From Micropterix aruncella (Eukaryota > Arthropoda > Insecta > Lepidoptera > Micropterigidae), in contig OX155963.1 in NCBI GenBank assembly GCA_944548615.1, forward strand, positions 29,219,659 through 29,283,658: a DNA stretch of 64,000 bases, read 5' to 3'. How positions within the stretch are numbered: the first letter of the stretch is position 1; every line of letters starts with the position of its first letter. Positions 22,601-34,269 of the stretch are shown here, one piece after another. Both the position numbers and the translations under genes were made by a program. The notes below the pieces were generated by a model that did no database searches, was not told the origin of the DNA, and saw only the letters and a list, made by a program, of their open reading frames with translations.

Positions 22601-23858
22601 TTGGGTTGTCGACTACAGCTGGCGAGCCCATCACCACAGGCTCGCCCGCTAGCCAGTAATGTTACCTGGCGGGCCGACACTCGCGCCCTTACTTTCAATT
22701 GTGACCAGATTTCTCCGGTCTCTCGATTGGTTCCGAGTTCGAGGTCGCTTGCGCGGTCCTCTCCCTTACGAAGCGGTGAAACGATGAATACCGAATCTAT
22801 CGCGGACCACGGCGTCCTTTGCCCGGCTCTTCACCCAGGATCGGATGGCCGATGGTCATTTCAAGAGCAGTCGCCGTAAGTTCCGCAACCACCCCCGCTC
22901 TATAGGAAACAGTACAGCTTCGCAGACTCCCCCGACTGTTAGTCAGAGTCAGGGAGCTAACGGGCCCATGATGAGGTGGCCACGATGACCCATGTGTTCA
23001 GGGTCGGTCACACTCACGGGTCAACACCCATCCGACGGCCTCCACGCACGGGGCGCGAACCTGGGTAGGACTCTGGGGGGCAAGCCAGTTTCCCCCGGGA
23101 ATCAAACCTCTGGCGCTCCTGGACGGTCTGCGCACCGAGCGGCGCAAGCCAATCGATTGTGCTCTCCGACTAACAATCGGGGGAGTCTGGGAACTGTATT
23201 GTTTCCTATAGAGCGGTGGTGGTTGCCTACCTTACGGCGACTGCTGTTGAAATGACCATTGGCCATCCGATCCTGGGTGAACAGCCGGGCAAAGGACGCC
23301 TTGGTCCGCGATAGATTCGGTATACTCTGTTTCACCGCTTCGTAAGGGAGAGGACCGCGCAAGCGACCTCGAACTCGGAACCAATCGAGAGACCGGAGAA
23401 ATCTGGTCACAATTGGAAGTGAGGGCGCGAGTATCTTGAGCCCGCCGGGTTTATTCCTGGCTAACTCGCGGTAAGGCGTAGGACTCTCACGGGTTGTGGC
23501 GTAGCTAGACTTTGGATTGTTATTGTCCAAAGTCTTCTACGCTCATTGCAGGGCGATAGAACGACTAATCGTTAAAACGTCCTGTGGTGACGGGTTCGAC
23601 CGTTGTAGTCGACACCGCAAGATGTTAGTCAGAGTGCACAATCGATTGGCTTGCGCCACACGGTGCGTAGACCGTCCAGGAGCGCCAGAGGTTTGATTCC
23701 CAGGAGAAACTGACCAAGGCCAGAGTCCTACCCAGGTTGGCACCTCATGCGTGGAGGCCGTCGGATGGGTGTTGACCCGTGAGTGTGACCGACCCTGAAC
23801 AGAATGGGTCTTCGTGGCCAATCCAGAATGGGCCCATTAACTCCCTTACAGCTTCCAG
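22601..23858 (-). mobile_element. Element X, reverse copy interrupted by a second X
   Basis: The parts 22601-22949 and 23624-23858 make one reverse-orientation copy, from the AACTTGGGTTGTCGAC end to the GGGCCC-TTAACTCCC end. A full forward copy (22950-23623) sits inside it. The sequence GTTAGTCAGAGT on both sides of the insert is the 12-bp target duplication. The first part also has an internal deletion near 22655. Confidence 0.75.
22950..23623 (+). mobile_element. Element X, copy inserted in another X (674 bp)
   Basis: This forward copy runs from CAGGGAGCTAACGGGCCC to GTCGACACCGCAAGAT. It is flanked by an exact 12-bp repeat, GTTAGTCAGAGT (22938-22949 and 23624-23635), that occurs once in uninterrupted copies. 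This fixes both ends of the element. Confidence 0.8.
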
Positions 23859-23873
23859 ACTCCCCTGAATAAC

Positions 23874-24503
23874 AACTTGGGTTGTCGACTACAGCGGGCG
23901 AGCCCGTCACCACAGGAAGTTTTAACGATTAGTCGTTCTATCTCCCTGGAGTGAGCGTAGAATACTTGGGACAAAACAGTCCACCATCTAGCTACGCCAC
24001 AACCCGTAAGAGACCAACGCCTTACCGCGAGATGCCAGTAATGTTACCTGGCGGGCGACACTCGCGCCCTTACTACCAATTGTGACCAGATTTCTCCGGT
24101 CTCTCGATTGGTTCCGAGTTCGAGGTCGCTTGCGCGGTCCTCTTCCTTACGAAGCGGTGAAACGGTGTATACCGAATCTATCGCGGACCACGGCGTCCTT
24201 TGCCCGGCTGTTCACCCAGGATCGGATGGCCGATGGTCTTTTCAAGAGCAGTCGCCGTAAGGTCCGCAACCACCCCCGCTCTATAGGAAACAGTAGGTAC
24301 AGCTTCCAGACTCCCCCGACTGTGCGCAGACCGTCCAGGAGCGCCAGAGGTTTGATTCCCAGGGGCAATCCATCGCCCGAACGTCCTACCCAGGTTCGCA
24401 CCTCATGCGTGGAGGCCGTCGGATGGGTGTTGACCCGTGAGTGTGACCGACCCTGAACAGAATAGGTCTTCGTGGCCAACCCAGCATGGGCCCATTAGCT
24501 CCC
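23874..24503 (-). mobile_element. Element X, reverse nested copy (630 bp)
   Basis: The reverse copy runs from AACTTGGG to GCTCCC. It is flanked by TCCCCTGAATAAC (23861-23873) and TCCCCTGACTAAC (24504-24516), a 12/13 match. An internal deletion near 24320 removes the stretch holding GTGCACTCTGACTAAC. With the copy at 22950 this makes two separate nested insertions in the cluster. Confidence 0.75.
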
Positions 24504-24510
24504 TCCCCTG

Positions 24511-24962
24511 ACTAACAGTCGGGGGAGTCTGGAAGCAGTACTGTTTCCTATAGAGCGGGGGTGGTTGCGGACCTTACGGCGACTGCTCTTGAAATGACCA
24601 TCGGCCATCCGATCTTGGGTCAACAGCCGGGCAAGGACGCTGTGGCCCGCGATAGATTCGGTAAACACCGTTTCACCGCTTCGTAAGGGAGAGGACCGCG
24701 AAAGCGGCCTCGAACTCGTAACCAATCGAGAGACCGGAGTAATCTGGTCACAATTGGAAGTAAGGGCGTGAGTGTAGGCCCGCTGGGTAACATTCCTGGC
24801 TATCTCTTACGGGCGTTGGCCTCTTACGGGCTTGTGGCCCCAGCTAGACGGTGGACTGTTTTGTCCTCAAGTCTTTTGCTTACTCCAGGGATCTAGCACG
24901 ACTAATCGTTAAAACTTCCTGAGGTGACGGGCTCGCCCGCTGTAGTCGACAACCCAAGTTGC
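24511..24962 (+). mobile_element. Element X, 3' two-thirds of a forward copy
   Basis: This partial copy starts at the internal GACTAACAGTCGGGG point and runs to GTCGACAACCCAAGTTG. Before the neighbouring insertion it was preceded by an inverted stub (CTTCCAGACTCCCC), so the locus formed a small palindrome. Confidence 0.7.
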
Positions 24963-25724
24963 CCTATATAATCATGGTCAGGGCAGTGTTTATTACATAG
25001 GAATTTAATCCGAGTTGTATCGATGAATCATGATGTATGTATGAAAGTGCTCACTTATCTTGTGATTGCATACATCTGAGACATTTCCTATGATCCTCTT
25101 GGTATGGAAAATTATATGTTCTGCGGCGGGCTGCCTTTATGGGTCCCACAGGGGCCGTCTAGCCAGCCAATCGGCGCCGCTGCCGCTGCAGTTATGGCCC
25201 GTAAAAAATATAAAAAAAATTGGAAATCACCGGGATTCAATTCAATTTCGCAACCGTTAGGAGAAAAGGGGATTTTTCATCTTATCAAGGATTTTTTTAG
25301 AAGAAAAATTAAGTGTTGATATTACTCTGATATGGGGCCAGTATTGGAGGGATTGGATATTTTATAGGAGCGTTTCTTATCAGGTTTTTTGAAGTTCGAC
25401 AAAATTACGAAACATTCAGTACCCATCTACTACCATTGATAATATAGCACACTAGAATGCTTAACGTCGTATTACGATTAAGCAACTAAGATTTTACTAC
25501 GAATCGCAACGTATAGATGGCCTCATAATTCCAAAACCGGTTGTTAAAGCCATTATTCGAGAAAGTGCAAATGACCGAACCTAGGATGACTTGATTCTAG
25601 AACAATTAATAGAATACGGAGTGTATTCAAGGCGGAGTGCCTAGTTGTCAAGGCGGAGTGCCTTGACAACTGGAAAACTAAAGCTGAACTTAAGGGGGGG
25701 GGGGGGGTGGGACCACCCTGACAT

Positions 25725-25980
25725 TGTTTATTGTTTGTTTGTTTATACTCTTTATTGTGAAATTTCACAATGAGCGTGTTTATTGTCATAGGATAATATC
25801 TTCCAATTAACCCTACTATAAAGTGTTTGTATATTTGTCTGATATTTCATTCGATCGACATAATTGAATTGCAATTCCGTTAATTTTATCGCAACGGAAA
25901 ATGGGAACCCAGCCGGGAATCGAACCCGGTGTTCATACAAGATCAGGCGACCAAACCTGTTGGGCAATAACGTTGAGTCA
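25725..25980 (-). mobile_element. tRNA-derived SINE, copy 2
   Basis: The inverse of the SINE at 15796: the tail (TTTG/TTTA)n lies at 25725-25745, a body with TTATTGTGAAATTTCACAAT follows, then the inverted B box GGAATCGAACCC. The tRNA-like 5' end is diverged. Confidence 0.8.
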
Positions 25981-26008
25981 TCAAAATACAGGCTATACAT
26001 TATAATTA

Positions 26009-26330
26009 TTTATTTATTTATTTATTTGCAGCTGTTATAAAAAACATATACAAAAAACAAGAACACACAGATTAAAAATTAAAACTATAAATAGACAAAG
26101 ACTATGAATCGTTTGCCTCTTGTAGGTCCTGGTGTGTGGTGGAGATTGACAGATGCGGGTAGGATCGGAGATGGTCTTCATCCTGGAGAGTTCCACAGGT
26201 GTAGGTATATTGGGTAGCCACAGTGAACGATTTTAGCTAGGCATCTGGCCACACCCACCTTCAGTCTGTTGAGACTGCGCCAGCTGGTGAGGGAATATGG
26301 GACCCCGGTGCTAATCTATTTCTTAACATC
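26009..26330 (-). mobile_element. LINE 3' end with AAAT tail
   Basis: A (TTTA)n run at 26009-26029 precedes sequence of the kind seen in minus-strand LINE 3' regions. The segment GGTCTTCATCCTGGAGAG to CCAGCTGGTGAGGGAATATG may be decayed coding DNA, but I could not match a motif. Confidence 0.35.
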
Positions 26331-26389
26331 CTTAATGATAAGTAGTTACAATGACCCACAGGAGACGGCACTCAGAGAAGATGATTGAA

Positions 26390-26640
26390 TTTGTGTATTC
26401 GCGAGCGCGCGCTCTGGCAGTTGACCTCTCAGACAGCTATTCAAATTGAGGCGTGCGTCCAAAGAGAAAGTCGGAAGCGGACGTCATGTGCGGACGGCTG
26501 TAACGCGCGTGAAAAGGCGGCAGGAAAGGTTCTGCTACCTCCATCCTCAAACTTCGCCTCGACATCACCCCTTTCCCACGGCGAGCTTCCGCTCAAACAA
26601 TTTCAGGCGGCTAGGGAATTTTAACCTCGCGATATAAATC
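26390..26640. other. GC-richer block without repeat signature
   Basis: It has a CpG-bearing composition (GCGAGCGCGCGCTCTGG, GTAACGCGCGTGAAAAGG). It occurs once in the window and has no recognisable protein. Candidate regulatory DNA only. Confidence 0.3.
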
Positions 26641-26779
26641 AGCTGTTTTCGAAAAGTGCCTTTATAGCCAAATTTATTTATTTATTTATTTGTGGCGTTA
26701 TCTGCCGAATCATGTGCCCGAGAAATAAACAATAAATTAATAGTAAACACACATTTTTAAAAACATGCTTCTATTAAAA

Positions 26780-27650
26780 TTCCCTGTCCGAGCCAACCCT
26801 GGGTGCAGCAGCCATGTAATAGTGGAACTTAGAATGCGTAGGTATACAAAATCACAATTGAATGCGTATACACAATTTCGTTTCTGTGTTGTCGACCGTT
26901 GTGGAGTCCTCTCGTTGAAAGCCAACCCTGGGTGCATCAGCCCTCAGCGCAGTGAAACTTAGAACAGCCTATCACAATTGAATGCGTATATAAAACTTTA
27001 TATGTATAAACAACATTTATAAATAAAAACCTGCTTCATTTTTCAAAAATACATGCAGCAGCTATGTCATAGTGACACTTAGAATGGGCTATCATAATTG
27101 AATGCGTATACAAAATTTCGTGTGTGTGCTGTTGACCGTTGAGAAGTTCCCTCGTCAGGCGCGAACCCTGGAACAGCCTGCAGCAGCCCTGTCGCAGTGA
27201 AACTTAGGACAGCCTATCATAATTGAATGCCTTCAATTAAGAAACCTTATTAATGTTTACTACGCCTTAGCCTTACAGTACGATTGCATATAATATATTA
27301 GGATGGAGAGGTTCTACAATATCGGCGCTAGATCCGCTTGTTAAAGCGTACACAACTCTCCTAAGGGTCAGAAAGGGTCTCCTAAGGTATAGAAAATTTC
27401 GTGTGTGTGACCGTTGAGGCGTTTCCTCGTCAGGAGCCAACCCTAATCGTAGCAGCCATGTCATGGTGAAACTTAGAACGGACTATCATAATTGAATGCG
27501 TTTACAAAATTTCGTGACTGTGCTGTTGACCGTTAATGAGTCCCCTCGTCGAAAGCCAACCCTGGGATCAGCAGCCATGTTGTGATAAAACTTATAACGG
27601 GCTATCATAATTGAATGCGGCTCGTCGTGAGCCAATCTTGGGTGTAGAAT
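26780..27650 (-). repeat. 119-bp repeat array, opposite orientation
   Basis: At least six units, some truncated, carry GAAAGCCAACCCTGGG, GCAGCAGCCATGT, GTGAAACTTAGAA, CTATCATAATTGAATGCGTA and AAAATTTCGTG. They are the complement of the units at 18905-19262. Confidence 0.75.
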
Positions 27651-27659
27651 CAGGTCATG

Positions 27660-28860
27660 CTCACCATAAAAATGCATTGTGATCGGAACTGAACCAACAT
27701 GTAGTATGTCAACTTCATAGGATAAGAGGAAGTGGTTCTAATTCTGCTTGCAAGATTTGACCTATACAAATATAGGTACTGACAAACTTTGCAAGGTAAA
27801 TAAAAGCTTGGTATTCATTGGTATTCATTACGATATTTATGTCGAATCTGTGATGAGGGCTTATCGTCAAAAATTAACTTGATGTCCCTTGCTCTTGCAT
27901 ACGAGTATAAGAAGGGCGTTCAAAGAAGTCTTAATGGGTTCCAAACTCCTTTGTCAGAACTCTTTGTAATATAGTTCAAATATACATCTTTATTTCCATA
28001 TTTGTTGAGTAAATATTGGCTTAAAAATAACGTGGAAGCTAAGTAAAAAGTAACATAATATTTTATTTCCAAAATTCAGAGAAAACAAAAAAAGGAAATT
28101 TAATGATTCACCAAAAAAAAAAATATTAAAATGAGCACTGCATTTTTTAGAGAAACACAGAAACTAAAAAAAAAATTAGAAAGGGAAAAATTTAAAATAA
28201 AAACTCACCAATTTTAATCAGGGGGTAAGGTAATACAGTTCTCAAAGATTTTTAACTACGCTTTTTGCCAAGAAGACGATTCCGCCACTATAAAATAATA
28301 TGGCGTTGTGTATATATGATGTTTGTGTATATATGATGTATATATGATGTATATATGATGTATATATTTATGATGTTTATTCCTATGAGTATTTTCAGGC
28401 TCCTTCCATGACGACACGGTATAAGCATGCTCGTTCAGAAACGATGCCAATAAACTTTCATCAGGTTAAATCTATGCGATTGCGTTGATTAAAGATTGAT
28501 TGCGACGTTCGAAAACATGTGCGGCGGTTTTCCTCTCGGTTACACGAGGTTATTAATTAAAAAATAAAATAATTACCAGGTAGAAAAGTGTCGGAGAAAG
28601 TCTATAAAGAGAACAAAGAAATCGTGGTAAATCATGTCGATCGAACTGTCAAATCACCATTGATTGTTACAACCATTCATTATTAAAGTAAAAATTACCA
28701 TAAAATGAGAATATTACTAAACTACATATTTATTAATAACTGGTCGTCAAACGGTCATGACTGAAGGCCGCTGCCTTTTAAAACATGTTGGTTCTACCCC
28801 TCCTTGTCAAAAAACGTCGAAAGTTCAGGGCGGATGTGGGCCAATGACTTTGACAATTGC
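27660..28860. other. AT-rich stretch with ATATATGATGT microsatellite
   Basis: A short array of TATATATGATG units lies at about 28309-28368. Nothing else is recognisable, and there is no convincing gene. Confidence 0.4.
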
Positions 28861-28904
28861 AAAAAATGAATATTTTGAGGAAGATAGTAAATTTTGTAAA
28901 TTAT

Positions 28905-29880
28905 TCCATAAAAACGATATAGAATTATTAGATTTTATGTTTTATTTAATACTTTATAAGTAACTTGTTATTTTTTAAATTTTGTTTGTATTATTGCAAC
29001 TCTGATATTGCTGACAGCTGTCAAAAGAGTTGAGATTAAAGAAATCATGACTGAGAAAAATGTTATTTCCAAACACAAAACTACCGGAATGATTATGATA
29101 ACTGACAAAATCCTTACAAAACATGTGCTCATGAACAGAAAAGTGATATTCCATAAAAAGGATATAAAATTATTAGATTTTATATTTTACTTCATACTCT
29201 ATAAGTAACTTGTTTTTTTTTCATTTATTTGTATTATTGCAACACTGATGTTGTTGACATCTGACTGACAGCTGACAAAAGAGTTGAGATTAGGGAAATC
29301 ATGATTGAGAAAAATATTATTTCCAAACTCAAAACCAACGGAATGATTGTGAGAACTGACAAAATCTCTACAAAGCATGTGCTCATGCACAGAAAAGTGA
29401 TATTCCATAAAAAGGATATAACATTATTCGATTCTATGTTTTCTTTGATACTCTATAAGTAACTTGTTTTGTTTATTTATTTGTATTATTGCAACACTGA
29501 TGTTGTTGACATCTGACTGACAGCTGACAAAAGATTTGAGATTAGGGAAATCATGATTGAGAAAAATGTTATTTCCAAACTCAAAACCAACGGAATGATT
29601 GTGATAACTGACAAAATTCCTACAAAACATGTGCTCATGTATAGAAAAGTGATGTTCCATAAAAAATATATAACATTATTAGATTTTATGTTTTATTTGA
29701 TACTCTATAAGTAACTTGTTTTGTTTATTTATTTGTATTATTGCAACACTGATCTGGTTGACATCTGAGTGACAGCTGACAAAAGATTTGAGATTAGGAA
29801 AATCATGATTGAGAAAAATGTTATTTCAAACCAACGGGATGATTATGATAAGTGACAAAATCCCCACAAAGCACATTGTT
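28905..29880 (+). repeat. 252-bp tandem array with a small frame kept in three units
   Basis: Anchors such as TTGAGATTA recur at 252-254-bp spacing (29031, 29285, 29537, 29789), and CTCTATAAGTAACTTGTT likewise. Three successive units each keep a 53-codon frame: 29047-29208, 29301-29462 and 29553-29714. The frames start MTEKN/MIEKN and end FHKKDI...LILYK. The fourth unit has a deletion that destroys it. The frame has no known domain; the last 20 residues are hydrophobic. It may be a real small gene amplified in tandem, or a chance frame in young repeats. Confidence 0.7.
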
Positions 29881-30072
29881 ACAAACGAAAGAAAAGCAAT
29901 CCGCAGTTATTTTGATTTCTGTCTATGAATTTTGACGTAGTTTATGCTGAGAGAGTTTGATCGCACTGGAAAAAACAGTCTGCATATTAATTATATTTAG
30001 GATCAGTTTCGCGTATAGAATCACATACTCGTGCCAGTAAATTTAAATTATTATAGCTTCATATTTTTCATT

Positions 30073-30240
30073 AACCCTTTAATTTGCAAAGTAAAAACTC
30101 ACCCGTACCGTTTCGAACGTGAAACCGTCGAGCGTGAAATCGGTGTGAATCGACGGCCTTGAGAAAAACGTCTATAAGTTATAAACCACTACACGGATCA
30201 TAAAAAGAAGAACTGTAAAATGATCGCATTGAATATGATT
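30073..30240 (+). mobile_element. Diverged piggyBac-like MITE fragment
   Basis: It opens TTAACCCTTTAATTTGC and later shares AAACCACTACACGGATCATA, then AAAAAGAAGAACTG and ATGATCGCATTGAA with the MITEs at 10.5 and 20.4 kb. It is a related but older subfamily. Confidence 0.5.
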
Positions 30241-30316
30241 TTTTTAACTGCCCATTAGACATTTCGCCGTAGGTAGGCGATCGTCCCGAGCGGGACGTTA
30301 CACATTGGAGGGGTTG

Positions 30317-32482
30317 CACATAGGGGTATTTAATCTTTCTAGCTGGCCAAAAGTATTTTTGTACTTTAATTGGTTAAGGATGTATTTTCAAATGATATAA
30401 TTTGTTATAAATGATTTTTATAAATGTGTTATAAATAATTGGAAGTATGTATGAAGAAAAGTATCACTGATATGACGTGTCATTGTTTCCAAAATCCTTT
30501 TATTATTAGCTTTAATACAAAATATGCTATAACCTAATATAAAATATATATTAAAAAAAAACTGCCGATAGATGATGAATGTTACGGTTCATCACGTGAA
30601 AATACTTCTTCTTCATCTAATGAATCCTCCGTTTCGGGCAAAACGTTAAGAGTTTCAGCTGGAAGTAGCATTTCTAGTGTCTCCTTTAAGAATGGCTTGG
30701 TTTTCTTTCTCGGTGTTGGCCTCATGCCAGATATAAAGGGATCAGATGTTAGCAGAAGCCTGTTTAGACATCCAAATTGGAGAAACATCTAAATTAGAGA
30801 ACTTTATCACAAAATTTTGGAGGTACTGACGAAAATGTTTATTGCGTGCTTAAGCGGCCTGCTCTGAACGCAGGCCTATAGGAAATAGTGCATTTTTAAT
30901 AACATTTGTTCCGTAAAGCAATATTTTGTGCATTGTTGGCGTCATAGAATGCCATGGATATAAATGCACATAAGATTTTGAAAAAAAATCTGTATGGATT
31001 TTGTGTCCACTCGATATTACTTTGAAGCGATAAATGAGCTGGAAATCAATGCCCGTTATTTCAAAAGCGACATCTGGCTCCATTCAAAATCTTCGTATTG
31101 CCATCATTTGTATTACCAAAGCCAGGCTTTGGCACATCTACATGAAATCTTATTTTCGACTTAAAATCAGCTTGAATCTGTAATTTCTTTTGCTTGACAA
31201 TATATTTGTCACTTTCTGATTTTAGTCTCCATTTTTTGACGGGTAGTCTATAGGCCAAGTGTAATAAAGATTGGAAAATGTAGATCCTGACGTGCAAAAT
31301 CGATACCCCAAATTTTATTGTGTCAGTTCTCAATTATTTTTTTAACGATAAACTGTTAAATTCTTTAGATGTTTCGCCGCATATATAACATCGCATAGTG
31401 GATGTGGTTTGTGTGGCAGCGTTACACACTTTAGCGTCAATCATGGTGAACATCATGGTATGTTTCACAGAAAAATGTTTGCCTGCTAATGTCACTTCCG
31501 TTGATCCAGATCTTCCCTCTTGCTTCTGGTACTAGATGCTTCGAATAACTTCGGTGGCCGTCCAAACCGCGTTCCCATTTTCGCAGGACCATACGTCCCT
31601 GTCCCTTGTAACCATTCTTGATTTTTTTAAACAAATCCCTTTTCTTTTTTGTGCGATATTACTTATCTTCTTTTTAATTCGTATTTATATCGTGCAAAAT
31701 CGCGCTTTATTTCTTTAATCTGTCCCTCTGAGTAATATTCATAGCTTATTAAATAATTTCCCAGAAAATTTAATTTTTCGTCTATATTGGGTAAATTTTG
31801 TTCTTTAATTATGTTGAGTAAATCTCTTCGCGCCATTAATTTAACCCCTGATGTCACTGCAATAGAATTGAAACGATACTATAAACATTACAATAATACG
31901 CACAACATTAAAAAAACCTAAAAAAAAAATATTTTTGACTAAGGACTTTAACCAATCCGGATACCGAAATCCGCGGGATTCCGCGGCAGCTTTTTAGAAC
32001 ACCTATTACTATAAAGCCTTGTTTTTATATTGTAATAAAAATAAATGCCGGATAACACTCGGAAGTAGAACAAATACCTCCGAGTTTGTTTTAATTTCAA
32101 CCAAATTTAAGTTTTGTTAGATGACTAATTATGCATGTAGTAACTTTGTTAAAAAGAGAACCGCCATAATAATTACGAATATTATTCAAACTTACCTGCT
32201 TCATCATATTCCATAATTATTTTTTTTTTGAAATGTACAGTTCGAAAAATAATCACCGTTAAATTTACGCTTGCGCCAAAGCACCGACCAAATATGCGTG
32301 CACTCAAAAGAGACGATCACTTAGCGAGTGATCGGCAGGGTTTGTAGTTGCGCGGGGGGAGGGGTGAGGGTGAACTTTCGTTCACTGCCTATTAGGCTAT
32401 CTCAGGTAAAAATATTGTTACATGGAGTGAGTTTTAGGGAAACGACTTTTGGCCAGCTAGATAGACCAAATACCCCTTAGTG
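30317..32482 (-). mobile_element. Decayed Transib/RAG1-like DNA transposon with RSS-like ends
   Basis: The element is 2166 bp. Its 38-bp terminal inverted repeats (30317-30354 and 32445-32482) match at 33 of 38 positions. Each opens with a heptamer starting CAC (CACATAG left, CACTAAG right), then a 23-nt spacer, then CCAAAAGT. Known Transib ends have the same plan and resemble the 23-RSS of V(D)J recombination. The element is flanked on both sides by a perfect 5-bp GGTTG (30312-30316 and 32483-32487); Transib makes GC-rich 5-bp target duplications. On the minus strand it holds a broken transposase (30582-31857) with RAG1-core features. The roughly 590 bp between the transposase start and the right end looks non-coding. 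Ends, duplication and coding content agree independently, so the call is strong, though the copy is dead. Confidence 0.85.
30582..31857 (-). pseudogene. Transib/RAG1-like transposase pseudogene
   Basis: Minus-strand frames together cover about 420 codons, well short of a usual Transib transposase of 600-700 residues, so an internal part is missing. In order I see: an N-terminal piece (31857-31663); a block with GLDGH, which may hold the first catalytic Asp; MIDAKVCNAATQTTSTMRCYICGETS, given here as MIDAKVCN and CYICGETS, a zinc-binding motif like RAG1 CxxC; then SILHVRIYIFQSLLHLAYRL; the GFGNTNDGNT block, probable second catalytic Asp; and YPWHSMTPTMHKILLYG leading to FPIGLRSEQAA. At the point where related proteins have the catalytic Glu before ARNK, this copy has TAA (30850-30852). 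Other breaks are a stop before the RTDTIKFG block and frame changes near 31450-31650. The family name rests on motif recall plus the matching termini. Confidence 0.75.
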
Positions 32483-33720
32483 GGTTGGAGGCTGTTATTA
32501 GCAAATTAATTTTGTATGAAATATTGGGTTAGCTAGGTATGTGAGCGTGATAGGTTTTCTAAAGGGTATTAAAAAAGTAGGGATACTTTTATTGAATACG
32601 ATCAAAAAACGAATCGATCAAAAAACGAATAAGATCAAAAAACGAAACCTAACTTTATTCGGACTTTTTTGCGGAGTTCCTAGGCGCCTCGTGACCTTTT
32701 GGTTCGCTTCACCCGCCCCCCGTCTTTGGTGTAACACCCCCTACTAGCCACCCCCCCAGCGCCTTCTAAAAAGGACACACGAACTTTTTTCTACATTGCG
32801 GAAAATAAAATGAAATTAGAAAGATGAAAATAATGCGACAAAGAGACACCGAATTACTAAGCATAGGTACCTACTGCTGAATAGCATGATACACTCGTAC
32901 TTTAGCAGCATATATGTAAACAATTATTAAATTGGTAGTTTTGTGAATAGTAGACCTTGACTGTATTAGAACCAATATTAGGATATATAAAATATGTAAT
33001 ATAATAAGACTCCAAAAATATTGTAAATTGTGTTAAACAGAAAGTCGACCAAATCTGAATTTCAACATCTACCGAACTCGACAAAATCGGCGACATTATA
33101 ACGAGATAAAAAAAAAACTAAAAAAATGCCGTAAAGGGTTTTAAAAGGATGAGAACCTCCGATATAGACAAAACGCGGACAGCAAATTTGTAAAAAAAGA
33201 AAAAGCTGTATAAAAATATACTTATAATATTTGAATACTCATAGTATGAGATCCCACCGTAAATTTGTTCACCATCAGTTATTTAATCGACATGTGATTT
33301 AAATGGAAGTTGACACATAGGGCCTTAATATGCCGCAGAGTTGCCTAGCAAAATCTTGTCACTAGTACACAAAAAAAAAGAAAGAAAATTGCTAAACTGC
33401 AAACTGCTAAAAGAAAGAAAATTGCAACTATTTGTTTGGAAGGTAAATGAAGCGTTATTGTAAAGATACCGATCTAATAAGCTAGAAAAAAATAGGTTGC
33501 CGTTGTCCATTTATTATTTTTTGAACCAATGAAACAAGAGCCAATGGCATCTTGAACTGAATGAATGACCTGACCGAATCCGACAACTAACCTAGCTAGT
33601 AACTAAATGAAAATATATATTTTGAGTTAGGAAATAAATAGTTGACTCCACGCCATAACATCCAAATAAAATCATGATAGTATATGCATTGTTTATTATT
33701 TGTTTAATATTTAATAATGA
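32483..33720. other. AT-rich stretch, no gene seen
   Basis: It contains a short tandem GATCAAAAAACGAA motif repeated three times (about 32599-32648). No other structure is recognised. Confidence 0.4.
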
Positions 33721-33729
33721 ATTCATACC

Positions 33730-34265
33730 TTTTTACTTTCCTGACGACCTATCGGAAAGGAAAGTATTGTGATCGCGCTAAAAAAAAATTTTGAGATGAA
33801 GATGGGAATATATATTTTGAGACTCCCTGAGACGATTGAGACTATTTCCAGACCGATCTCTGTCTGTCTGTATGTCTGTATGTCTGTATGTATGTATTCT
33901 TCCACGATAGCGCCCAGACGCTTAATCGGATTGAGCTGAAATTTGGTATATAAGCTTCTGTTAACCGTCGGAGGAACCCATTAGTTTTTGGAGTCCCTAC
34001 GCCCTACGGTTGTGGTACCTCCCATACAAATTTGGGGTTCCCGGCGAAAAAATTGTTTCCGCGATAGCGCCCAGACGCTTAATCTGTCTAAGTTAAAATT
34101 TGGCATAGAAGCTTCTGTTAACCATCGGAAGAACCTATTAGTTTTTGGGGTACTTACGACCAACGTTTGGGGTACCTGCCATACAAATTTGGGGTACTAG
34201 AGTAAAAAATGTCGCTGTTTTTTCGCACCTCCCCGGATACTAGTCAGGAAAGTCTTGGGGTGACA
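33730..34265 (+). repeat. Family Q repeat with internal duplication
   Basis: CTTTCCTGACGACCTATCGG at the left and AGTCAGGAAAGTCTTGGGG at the right form short inverted ends. A roughly 160-bp unit is duplicated inside: GCGCCCAGACGCTTAATC occurs near 33911 and 34067, each followed by AAGCTTCTGTTAACC and CCATACAAATTTGGGGT. Similar ends, without the centre, occur near 54090 and 54310. Confidence 0.6.
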
Positions 34266-34269
34266 CAAC

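Noticed and set aside
22601..24962. Many 60-142-codon frames in the element X cluster taken as genes
   Set aside because: They occur on both strands, start and stop differently in each copy, and show no shared protein pattern.
28905..29880. A possible CRISPR array
   Set aside because: Units are about 252 bp with no short repeat/spacer alternation, and the context is an insect nuclear genome.
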